Of a DNA stretch of 64,000 nucleotides, positions 48,411 to 58,924 are shown piece after piece (the first letter of the stretch is position 1; every line of letters begins with the position of its first letter). The notes below the pieces were generated by a model. It saw nothing but the letters and a program-made list of their open reading frames with translations. It ran no database searches and was not told where the DNA came from. Location of the stretch: contig NC_088117.1 of the NCBI RefSeq assembly GCF_036370855.1, forward strand, positions 3,534,001 to 3,598,000, in the 5' to 3' direction. Position numbers and translations under genes: made by a program. The stretch comes from Dromaius novaehollandiae (Eukaryota; Chordata; Aves; Casuariiformes; Dromaiidae).

Positions 48411-49397
48411 ATGAACACCAGCACAGACTGTGTGCCCCAGGTGCTGCACCCCGCCATCCCTGCCGTGGGGACCCTGCTTCTCCTGGGCTGTGTGCTTCTG
48501 AACGGCGTGAGCTTCTGGGTATTCTGCTTCCGCATCAGGAAGTGGGATTCAGGCATGATCCTCCAGTTTAGCCTGGTCCTCGGAGATGTCCTGATCATCC
48601 CTGCTGCTCCATTCAGGATTGCCTATTTCAGCCTGGGCAACCAGTGGCCGTTTGGGCAGTTTCTCTGCCAGCTAGAAGTGTTCCTGCATGCCACCCACGT
48701 GTACAGCAGCATCTATTTCCTGATGCTCATCTGCATTCACCGGTACTTTGTTGTTGTACGGTACAAGAACAAATCCTTCTGGAAGAAGAAGACCTTCTTG
48801 AGGAAGCTGTGCTTGTTTGTGTGGCTTGTCGTCTTTGTCCAAGGGCTGCCTTTCTTCTTCCTCCTCAAGACTTCACTTGTCAATGGCTCACCAAAATGCC
48901 TGAATATTCACCAGTCAGAGTTGACCTCTGTTTACTTCTCCTACAACATGGTTGTAACTTTACTCTCTTTCCTTCTCCCCTTTGCCATTTCCTTGGCCTT
49001 TGGTGCTCTTTTGGGAGCTGCCATTGCTAAAACAGCAAATAAAAGCTCCAGAGGCAAGAGGATGAAGAAAAGATCTTTACAGATGATAACAGTGTCTCTG
49101 GTGATTTTTGCTGTCTGCTTTGGGCCTTTGCACATCTGCAGGACCGTGGGCGTAATTGTGAAATACTACAGCATGTCTTGCGAGCTCTTGCACCAAGTGG
49201 AAGTTGCCTACTATGTCTGCTGGGTCTTCACTATGGCAAACACCTGCCTGGATCCCCTGATCTATGTATTTGCTAATGAGAAGTTTAAGAAGAGCTTTGC
49301 TGACTCTTTCCACAGGCACTGGGGCACAAAGCATGAAATGTCTGGGAACCATTCAAGGCCTTCCCAGGGGATCCAACAGGGTGGTTGTTTACTCTAA
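48411..49397 (+). CDS. Class A G-protein-coupled receptor, P2Y-like, intact single-exon
   Basis: 328 residues with seven membrane segments at about 18-40, 49-72, 87-115, 131-152, 172-205, 222-251 and 264-287. Class A landmarks are Asn31 (TM1), Asp59 (TM2), Cys86 and Cys163 for the extracellular disulfide, Trp138 (TM4), Pro190 (TM5), FxxCxxP at 233-239 (TM6) and DPLIY at 281-285 (TM7). The DRY motif is replaced by HRY (110-112), as in P2Y1/2/4/8-type receptors, and DPxxY replaces NPxxY as in the delta group. These marks suggest a nucleotide or lipid receptor of the P2Y-like branch. There is an N-terminal sequon (N2-T-S) and a second in loop 2 (N158-G-S). A basic third loop (GKRMKKR) and a C-terminal Cys (326) suggest membrane and G-protein contact. 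Start context is good (A at -3). I cannot name the ortholog or ligand, and the mammalian NELFB neighbourhood as I remember it has no such gene. Confidence 0.93.
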   Translation: MNTSTDCVPQVLHPAIPAVGTLLLLGCVLLNGVSFWVFCFRIRKWDSGMILQFSLVLGDVLIIPAAPFRIAYFSLGNQWPFGQFLCQLEVFLHATHVYSSIYFLMLICIHRYFVVVRYKNKSFWKKKTFLRKLCLFVWLVVFVQGLPFFFLLKTSLVNGSPKCLNIHQSELTSVYFSYNMVVTLLSFLLPFAISLAFGALLGAAIAKTANKSSRGKRMKKRSLQMITVSLVIFAVCFGPLHICRTVGVIVKYYSMSCELLHQVEVAYYVCWVFTMANTCLDPLIYVFANEKFKKSFADSFHRHWGTKHEMSGNHSRPSQGIQQGGCLL

Positions 49398-50158
49398 GAG
49401 CCAGATCCTAAGCTTCTTCCTCGTTTTGTACTGTCCCCAGAGTCCCCGGAGCCGCTGGTGGCAATTCAGCCTGGCAGAACTGCAAGAGTTTCAGAGTTTC
49501 TCTATGTTTCCCCAGCATTGCTGAGAGGTCGTTCCTGCAGGTGGGGACTCCATGGTACACGAGAAAGCTCTGACTGCTTGCTTCTCCTGGTCATACCCTA
49601 TAAACTGGCAGCTACACAGAGACCAGTAACTGGATCTCCGAAGTGTAGGTTTCTTTGCACTACTGAAGTCAAAACCTGTCGGAGGCAAGGAGGAAATGGG
49701 AAGAATTTACATCTGAAGTCATAAATCAGGAGAAAGTCCTGTGAAAATGGCCATCCTGCAGAAGGAATTTCCTGCCCATGAACATTTTGCTGTGCTTTTT
49801 CTTTCTCATCAGGAGCAGTGTCTCTGCGAGTGGTGAGCTGAGGACTCTGAGCTCAGCACCAAGGCACAGGGAAATTTAACCCACTTCCAGATGCCTGGTT
49901 TCTCCCTTGGCAGCACAGAGGTCAGCAGCTCCCCAGTCGCTGGAGTAAATCCTGACCTGGGTGCTGCTGTGACGGGGCCCAGCTCAGTCTCACCTGTCTG
50001 CTGGCTCTTCCCAGGTGGAAGTAAAAGGTGGCAAGTGGCGATCCGTGGATGAGCAGCACAGAAGGGAGATGCATGGGTAGGGGAAATTGCCTGGGGAAGG
50101 GTGATGAGCCCCTGAAGCCTGGTTTTCAGAAGGTGGACAATACCTTGTTTCATTTTAG
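49398..50158 (+). other. Receptor 3' untranslated region
   Basis: Noncoding sequence between the receptor stop codon and the first AATAAA. Open frames here (for example 49458-49724) are unrelated to the receptor and lack domain features. Confidence 0.5.
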
Positions 50159-50164
50159 AATAAA
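50159..50164 (+). terminator. Poly(A) signal AATAAA for the receptor transcript
   Basis: The first canonical hexamer after the receptor stop, about 760 nt downstream. It would give a 3' untranslated region of ordinary length. Assignment to this gene is by position only. Confidence 0.4.
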
Positions 50165-53100
50165 AACTCGATCCCTGTAGAAAGTGGCCTGATCCAGTCC
50201 CAGCATCACCAGAGAAGGTGCTATAATCCTTGCTGATCCTGACCTTGCCTTGGTGACTCGACTTCCTGGCTTGACCTTGGACCATGTCTCACCAGTGTGG
50301 ACTTGTCTGGCAACCTGGACTCTGGCTGCCCCCGGTTATGAACCCTAGACCTTCTCTGCTCTCCTTGTTTGGGTCCTGTGGGACTGTACCGTTGGCAAGG
50401 AGGACACTACCCGTCTTGCCTCGCTGTCACCCTCACCTCCAGCTCCCCTTCCCCTGCGGAGCAGCCTACTCTTGCGGCTCCTTGACAACTACGACATCAG
50501 TGATGACTCAGGAATTGTCTGAGGCTTTAAATCTTAAACCATGCCAGTCTCTCTGTAGGGCAAAGGTAAAATTTACTCTGTAGGATGCCCTGGGAAAACA
50601 GGCTAGAAGGTGGGGCTGAGAGAGGTGGTGAAGAGCTCCTTCCCCTCCCTGGTATTTCCAGGCTGACACCAGCTGGGCCTGAGCTCTTGGGCTGTTTCTA
50701 CCAGCAGAAGGATTATCTTCAAAATGATGCTGTTCAAACCCTGCTGTGGAAGATGATGACGATTTTGTTATGAAAAATGTTGTAGTGCTCACTATCATGG
50801 TGTCACTGCAGGGCTTGCAGTGAGTGGATCCAAGCTCTGCCCCTCACAGCTTTATCAGCCTGGTAGGAACCCTGCGTTTAGTCCGTTGGAAAGGCTTGGG
50901 AAACAGGGGTGTGCAAATGCCCTGCTCAGGAGACGGTTTCTGGTCCTTAGAAACTGGGTTGAAAGCGTGCAGGGAGCTACCTCCACCACAGTGCTGGGTG
51001 GCAGCCTGGGGAGAAAAAGGCCTCTTAGATGAGAACAAGTGAAGGATGCAGAAACCTGGAGACTAAATGCGAAGCTGGCGCCTTATTTTGTTTTGTCACT
51101 TTGCCTGGTTTGCATGAAGTTGAAGGTGAGCAGGCCCAGATGCCTGTCGGCTGGCTGCTCTCGTTCAACAGCCCGTACGCCTTGCAGCAGTGAACTGTGC
51201 TGCAGCACCTTCTTCTCCCTCCAGCACCCAGTGCAGACGGGTGCCTGGGCCCCAGGGAGCCCAACAGCCCTGGGACAAATGACTACTTCTCCCTGTCTCT
51301 CTGGAGTGGTGGGAAGTGGCCGCTCTCTTCTCTGCTGCTGCCTGAGGGGAAGAAGGGAAGGAGCCCAGCGGGAGCAGAGGGAAGCGGAAGGGACTGAGCT
51401 AACGGGGACAAAACCAGTGAGCTGGGAGCTGGGCTGACTGCGATGGAGGGGGAAGAGCTGGCAGGCAGAAGTTCTCGTGCTGGCCAGGATGGCTGGGAAC
51501 TGGGTGCTGACGGAAGGCAGGATGAGCACAGGGATACTGGGCTGACATGGGAGGTGAACGGACTGGATGGACGAAGCAGATCGGCCCTGCAGTGTTGGGC
51601 TGATCTGAACTGGGCAGGAGGTAACAGATCTTTGGAGCAGCAAACAGCTAAAACAATCTTTGCCAAAAGCTCGGGAGAGGGTGCAATGCTTCCTGCTTTG
51701 CACATACTTTAAGTTTTGTGGGGTTTTTGCAATCAAAAGACAGACCAGAAATAGAATATAACTTAAAATACATATATATATAAAATTCTGTGGGAGAGGG
51801 GTGCCCTTGTTACCCTGAGTTTCATGTCTGAGGACATGAGGAGAGCAGTGCTGAAGGCTCCAATTACGTGAGCTCCAAACTAGATATTCACAAGGGAAAG
51901 TGAGGTGCAAAAATTGTTCTAAAAAGAGTGAGTGGGCAGAACTGTAATGACATTTCCTTTAGCGTCATGTGCTCCAGCACTTCCCTGTGCCCTGGCTTGA
52001 TTCATCTCTGCATGAAACAGAACCAACCAAGCAGAATTTGTGCTGAATAAATGACTCTGCACCTCTGAGCAAGTTTTCATGTGGCCATAGGGTGTTATGG
52101 TGTTGCAAACTATGGGAAAGAAGGCAACAGACCAAGCATTAGAGATAGGAACTAGAGTGGTAGAGAAAGGAGATGCTCCTCTAGTTAAGGCAACAGCTTG
52201 GAAGCTCTGGGTTTATTTTTAGACTTCGCTTTAAACTTCACGAGCACGAAAGAGGTTTCATGTTTCGCTTCTCCATCTCTGAAACAGGACTGATTGTCCT
52301 TCCCTTTTCAGTCTTGCCTCTTTCCACCGAAAATCTTCTGGGATAGTAACTGTCTTTTGCTACTTGTATGAACAAAGCCAGACACAGGGAGATCTTGATT
52401 TTGTGCAAGTTCTCTGGAGGACACTATAATAACTCCTGTTATTAGTACCATGGTGAGCACAGGGAGGTAGTTGCTGTCTCCAAGGGGGAAATGGGTTGTA
52501 GCCGGGATTTTTGTAAAGGTTTTGTTTCTTAGCACTCCAGTTCAGCCCTGTGAGGCCCTTGGAGGACACCAGGGCAGGCTTGCTTGGGTACCTCGGCTGT
52601 TGGAGTTGCCTCTGTGCCCACTCCTTCCCTTCTGTAATGCATCACTTGCTATCTGCCAGCCTAACCCAGAAAATACTGCATTTACTCTTGAATTAGATAT
52701 AGAACAAGAATGTATTTATGCTAGAAACTGGCATCAAGAGCAGGGTAGAAGAGGTTGAGAGACTCATGTTTTAACTTGGCCTTTCTCTAACACCTGCCCA
52801 CTGGCTTCACATGGGGGTTGTTGTGACGTTTAGTGGAATTTGTGTCTTTAATGTGCCTTGCAAGATCAGACAAAAGGTGTCATTCCCTGCTGTTAGTAAC
52901 ATTGTTGTTGGATAAATCACATTGCAAAATTCAAGTAGCCTCCAAAGTCCTGCCTCATGTAGGCATGTGGGTGGCATTAAACAGCAGCTTGGTTTTGGGC
53001 TCTCAGAGGTGGAAATATTTTTGTGTTATTGCTTTGGTATATAAAGAAGGGGACATTTGTACTTGTCCGTGGAAAAGGTGACTGTCTCTGCTGACAGCAT

Positions 53101-56100
53101 AGATGATTAGTTGCCAGCTGCCAGTAACTCATTCAGTTGTGGGTATTCGCCAAAGTGCCAAACAATTTTGAAAGCTGAAGCCTCGTATTTCAAAACCTGG
53201 CTAAGCAAGTATCAGGGAGGAGCTGAATCAGGATAATCCCTTCTTATTCCACCAGGGAGCATAACTCTAATAATTTTGATGCTAAATGCTTTCCAAGTCA
53301 ACATTTACCTTTCTGTTCTTTAGTAATTGACAGTTACTAATTCATCCAGAACAACCGGCTTTATAACCAACAGTTGTTCAGTCAAGTATAGATATGGCAA
53401 ATGTTCAGGAACCAGAATGTGTCTGCATTCTTGCAAGTGAATATTGTATTTTACATTTAAAAAACAAAATCTACAGCAAGTACCACCACAAGTCTTATCA
53501 CATTTACTTCCTTTGAGCAGTTATTGATTATTATAGTAACTCTAATAAAATCATCACATCTCAGACATGTTTGATCTTAGGGAACTTTGGGGAATACAGT
53601 CCCTTTTCACTTGCTATGAGGACAATGCTTTTAAGCAATTGCTTTTCACTTTTTAAGGTTATTCTTATGCTGCGCTGAGAGGAACTCATGCATGCTTATA
53701 AGGAGCCTGGCCATGGCATTACTTGGGTATCCAGACTATCACTGCTTGCTAGTTGCGTCTTGACTGGATCCAGAAGGAGATGAAGATACTGGATGTTTTT
53801 GGAAGATTGACCTCTGCCATTTTCAGGTTTCTGAATCTCACCAGCCTTTTCCAAACTAGTTTAAGCTCACATTGATTCCCCCACCTCCCGCCCCTGGTTC
53901 CCTCCTGAAACACAATCAAGGGCTGAGATAGGCAAATGGGGGCTCTCCTTCCACTAATTCCCTGTAGGTGCGCTGAAGGGGAGAGGGAAGCTCAGGCCCA
54001 GCAGAAGTGTTACAGACCTTGGCCGTGATTAACACTCATCTCTAGACTGGTTCACATGGCAAAGCCGCTGCTCTGGGCTGCCCCATCCTTCACGCATCCC
54101 GAGAGATGAACTGCCGATGGTCTGGTCTGCGCAGACTGGAGCATGTGAGCATGGCGGGGTTGCTGTCCCCTTTGGTGGGTCACGGTATGAGGTTCCTTTT
54201 GTTAAAGGTGCACAGAGAAGGCTTGTGGTTATCAATAATATTGCTTTTTTTCCCCTTGTTTAAGGCTGGGAAAAACTATCAGGTCACCGCTCACTGTGCA
54301 CATGGCAGAGCTTTACCAGGTCTGGATGAACAGAGTGTAAAGGGTTCAGGTAATGACTGAGCTCATGTGAACAGTGGTCACCAAGGGAACAGGCTCCGTA
54401 ATCTTATTATTGGTCTGCTAAATCCTTCTGACCCTTTAAAGCACTGCTGTCAACAGCGCTATGATGGATCTCACCTGAGCTCAGCCCGGGAGCCCGCTGC
54501 AGGCACGGCTGCGGGAATGCGCGCGGTGTCGGTTCAGCGCCCTGCGTCCTCCAGCCAACCGTCAGGCACTCAGTGAGGGGCAGGAGTCTTTCCACTCAAA
54601 GGCGACAAACAGGCAAATACACTTCCTGATACACTGAGTGTTACAGCTGAGTCTTTGTAGAGCATGGCTGCCCTCTGGAAAAGCCGCTGTGAACCCACGC
54701 CCAGAAAATCACCACTGCACCAAGTCCCGCTTTATGAACAGGAGACATGGAGGTCCTGGTCCAATTTTGACCCATCAGCTTTTATTTTATTTTCTGGTCT
54801 TTAAGCTCACCAAATAGCACAGCAAAGATGGTGTATCAACTCTCCCTGCCCCAGGAAAATGTCAGCCCAACTGCACATTAAACACGATGAGTAGAAAAGA
54901 TGATGGATCGAACCCATGGTGTAAGGAGCAAAGTGGTTTTCTTATGATGCCAGAGTCCTTCCAAACATTCACAGCACTTTCCTGTGTGAGCAAGGACTCC
55001 CTGGGGACAGCTGGCTAGTGACGTGTGGCTTGGGAATGCCTTCAGATTTGCCTCCCTGTGTCCTGTGCAGGGCTGAGGACTTTTAGGTATTTAATTCATT
55101 GCGTTAGGATTCTGTCAGCTTTGGTCTGGTGTGTGGGCAACCCAGTGTACCAGGACCTGCTCACCTGAATTTACCTGGGAGGAAGGACGGTCACTTGCCC
55201 ACATTTTTAGCTGGTGACTTGCAAATGTGCTTCCTGTTTATGAGGTGATAAAACATAACCACAACCAGGATGAGCATGCCACACCAAAGATCAACTCATT
55301 AGCCTTCTTACGGCATTAACTGGACGCTACCTTGACTTGGTGCCTGCCAGGAAAGTGTCCTTCCTCTTCCAACAGCTCAAGAATCAGGAGTCAGGGCTCC
55401 AAATCACTAAACTGGCTTTGAAATGATTGCAAGACTTGCAGTCTTTGTGCTCTAGCAGCTAATTTTGGCAAACATCAAGGTGAGAGGAAGAGCTGCATTT
55501 GAGCTGTGTGCCCACAACAGTTAGAATTGGACTTAGAAAAACTTGGAAGCTGGTCATTGGGATGTGACTTGCATGAATCCAGTGGTTCGAAATGTAAATG
55601 CTGTGTCCCACGAGACCTGCAAACTGGAGCCCTGTGTTGGCTTCTCCTGTTTCTAATGGCCAAAAAGCTGGCCTTGAAAACTCCTCTCCTGACGAGGAGG
55701 ATCTTGAAATCTCCCACAGATCTCCAGGGCTGATTATGATGGAGACTCATGCAGAACAAATGTTTGCAAGAGGGATTTGCATGAAGAGGAGGAAGCTTTT
55801 TGGCTCATGCCTGAGTGGGAAAGCAGGGCACATAGATGGGAATACTGGGAAGGTGACCAGGACTGTGGTGCCTTATGAGCTGGACAGAAAAGGCAACAAC
55901 TGGGATCTGGAAATCGTTTAAAAATCAATGAGAGTTGTAACTCCTGCCCCCAGAGGTGCCTTTGAATGTCCCAGGAACCATTTCTGGTAAAAAGAAAACA
56001 CTCACTGAAACCTGCTGCACAGGCCTCCTGCTTAGCCGCACACCAAGCTGGATTGAGTCCCAGCAGAGCTGCTTAGCCAGGGCTGATCCCACCAAAACTA

Positions 56101-56200
56101 ACACAACAAGGGCCAGAGTCCACTTGGGCTGGGAAAGGAACGCTCTCTCACTGCCGTATAGCTGCATTTCTTCCTAGAAGACAAGAACATTTATTTCCTC
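50165..56200. other. Noncoding interval downstream of the receptor
   Basis: No exon series or named repeat. A 275-codon minus-strand open frame at 51083-51910 is low-complexity (Ser, Pro, Leu and Gln) apart from one hydrophobic stretch, and overlaps plus-strand frames, so I treat it as chance. A short TA microsatellite lies at about 51771-51782. Other AATAAA hexamers are scattered (for example near 52047). Confidence 0.5.
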
Positions 56201-57844
56201 CCCGTTATGGAATTAAGCTGAACCTTACAAACCCGTTGGCTGCCTCTGGCTGATCCAGCTCGGTGCAAGCTTGGGCTGCAGCAGGAGCCGGAGCTGGTGT
56301 GTGCGGCTCGGTGCAAAACGACCCGGCTGTGACAACCACCGACCTGTGTGATGGCCAGTCCGTGCCAATGGCACAAGCGCTGGTCTGACCCCGATGAGCG
56401 GACCTCAGCACGAGGGCAACCAGAGAGCCTTTCCCGCAGCTGTCTCGGATCCAGCTCCCGTGGGACGTGGAGGATGGCCCTCCCGAGCAGCGGTGGGATG
56501 GCCACCACAGCGAGGGGACACCCCGGGGCACCCTGCCAGCTGGGGACCGGGCAGAGAGGTGCTGCTTCTCGCCTGCACCAAGGAGAGCTGGAGGGCATCT
56601 GCCGCCCCAGCCCAGCGCTGCAATCTAATCCCTGCCGCGGCACCGATACGGCTGAAAAAACAGGCTGTGCCAGCAGAGAAGGAAAACAGAGGAACAATAG
56701 CAGCTCTGTTTGTACCTGCTGAAAGTTATTTGTCTAACAAGAAAATAATAATGAAATGCATTTTTTTAACTGCACCGAGGAACCGAAGGAGAGCGAAGTC
56801 CAGGCGGGCGCTGCGCAGCTCCCGGGCCGCAACGCTGGCTCTGTTTGCGCTCGGCCGCTGTTCAGCTGCTCTGAGTCATGCCGCGGCACGCTGTCCCGGG
56901 CCTCTCCCACCGCCGGGAAACGCACCGGGGCGAGCGGCTGGGGCAGCCCCGCTCACGGCCCCCCGCCTCGGGCAGGGCCTGGCTTGGGCTGACCCAGGTC
57001 AGACGCACGGTGGCCCCGGCATGGCTGGCTGGTGCCACCCGGCGTCCCGCCCCAGCCCGGTGCCGGGGCGAGCGGAGGGGACCCCGCGGAGCGGGAGCAG
57101 GGAGGCCTGGGGCTCCGTCCCCCCTGGAGACGCGAGTGTTGGGGCGGCGCGGCAGGAGGCACCTGATGATGCTCCCAGGTCACCTTGAACTCTCCAGCTT
57201 CCACTCTGTAGCTCGATAATTTACGGCGGTGTGTCAGAGCAATTAAACCAGCTCGAAAGGAAGTACTAGAAAGTCAGGCTGTAAATCCTGAATTTGGCAG
57301 GCAGGACTTTGGAGGTTTCTGGTTCAAAAAGGCCAAATGCCAAAACCACAAAATCCAGCCACCTCGGAGGACCGGGCTTCTCCCTGTTTGGCCGGGAGAT
57401 AACAGGGCAGGCGAGGCCTCGCCGCTGGCCAAACCGCCGCAGCTGAGCGATGCTGCGCAAAGGTCTCCCTCCGCCCGAGGAAGGACCCGTGGGAGCGCAG
57501 ACCCATGCACTGCGCAGTGGGGCTCGGGGACGCACTGAAGCATGGGCATGGTAAAGACAGGTAAACTGAGGCACGGCACGGTTAATCCCCTCTCCCCGGT
57601 TGCACCAGGTGCAAAAGGTAGCAGCTCCATCCGTAGCATCCTGCGCTCGTCCTGCCTCCGCTCCCCGGGGCTGGCACTGCCCCGAGGACGTCCCCGAGGG
57701 GGGACGGGGCTGCGGGAAGAGCCTGCACCGGGGGCTCACCGGGACACAGGCTGCGTGGCATGGGCCGGGCATGGGGGACATGCGTGGGCCTGGTGCCTGG
57801 GCAGGCAGCACTGATCCTGGCGCAGCTCCCCGGCCCAGCTCCCC

Positions 57845-58112
57845 GCATCTCGGCACAGACCCCCACATCCTCGATCCCGGCACAAAGCCTCTGGATCCCA
57901 GTGTAGATTCCCTGGTCCCAGCACAGATCCCCCAGCACAGATGCCCCTTGTCCCAGCGGAGACCCCCCAGGTCCCTGGGCAGATCCCCAGGCTCCCAGCA
58001 GAGATCCCAGCAGGGATCCCACAGATCCCAGCAGAGATCCCAGCAGAGATCCCCCAGAGCCCCAGTGCAGATGCCCCAATACCCCAGGGCAGATGCCCCA
58101 AGGTCCCAGCAT
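57845..58112. repeat. Minisatellite with CCCAGCAGAGATC-type core
   Basis: Around a dozen variable units of about 14-30 bp share CCCAGCA(C/G)AGATCCC or close forms, densest and most regular at 57990-58055. The minus-strand translation is a Trp-Asp-Leu-Cys repeat, which only reflects the unit. Confidence 0.85.
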
Positions 58113-58895
58113 GGTGATGGCCCCAGTGGGAGCCAAGGGCCCTCATCCCCCATGGCCAGGAGGAGGGAGGTGCTGCCCCACGGCTGAAAGCCCCGAGGGG
58201 GACGGGCCCCATGGGGAAGGGACCAGGCTGCAGGGAGGCAGCTGGGTGCAAGCCCGCTGCAAGCGGGTGCTTTGACTGGGGAGGGCTGAGCGCTGCGTTC
58301 TTTGGGCTGATGTGGGGCGGGTGACATGGGGAGGGTGATGTGGGATGGGTGGCGCGTGGGGCTGCTCCTGGGACGCTGCACGGGGCAGGTGGAGCTCGGT
58401 GAGCAGCCCCCGGGCTGCCCTGGGTTGGGTCCACCACGGGGCTCTGAACGTTGGGGCGTCCTGCGTGGGGATGGCCGGTTGCCCTCGGGCAGGGACCAAG
58501 AGCGCAGAGCGGGGAGCGGAGGGATGCCGAGTGCCGAGCTGCCCCCTGACCCACTCACGGCCCCTTCCCGCAGCCCTCCGCGCCGCGAACCGAGGGGCGC
58601 CCCAGGCCCTCGCTCCTCCTTGGTGGATCCGGGTCGGGCACCGGCAGCGCGATGGATGGGCCGAGTTCCCTGGAGCTCAGCTTCGGCAGCTGCCCCAGGA
58701 GGCGAGGGCTGCTGGGAGCAATCGCAGTATTGGCAACGTTGTAATTAAGTCTGTAATTAAGTCCCCTTGCAGCATCACCCTGGTCCCCTGTCGGTACCGT
58801 GCCAGTCCCCACGTGCTGGCGATCCCTGGGCCGGGTGGGCAGCAATCCCCTCCTGCATGGGGAAATGCATGGCTGCTGCTCCCCCCTGGAGAAAA

Positions 58896-58924
58896 GGGGA
58901 CTGGGGGGGAAAAGGGACCAGGGG
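58896..58924 (+). other. G-quadruplex motif
   Basis: Four G runs of 4, 7, 3 and 4 bases are separated by loops of 3, 4 and 4 nt, and another long G run lies at about 58953-58961. This meets the usual definition of a potential intrastrand quadruplex on the plus strand. Confidence 0.8.

Noticed and set aside
56394-57188. 264-codon plus frame
   Set aside because: Low-complexity Ala/Gly/Pro/Arg composition from CpG-rich DNA; no splice or family support.
57266-58558. 430-codon minus-strand frame
   Set aside because: It lies in very GC-rich DNA, spans a minisatellite, overlaps other long frames on both strands and shows no domain.
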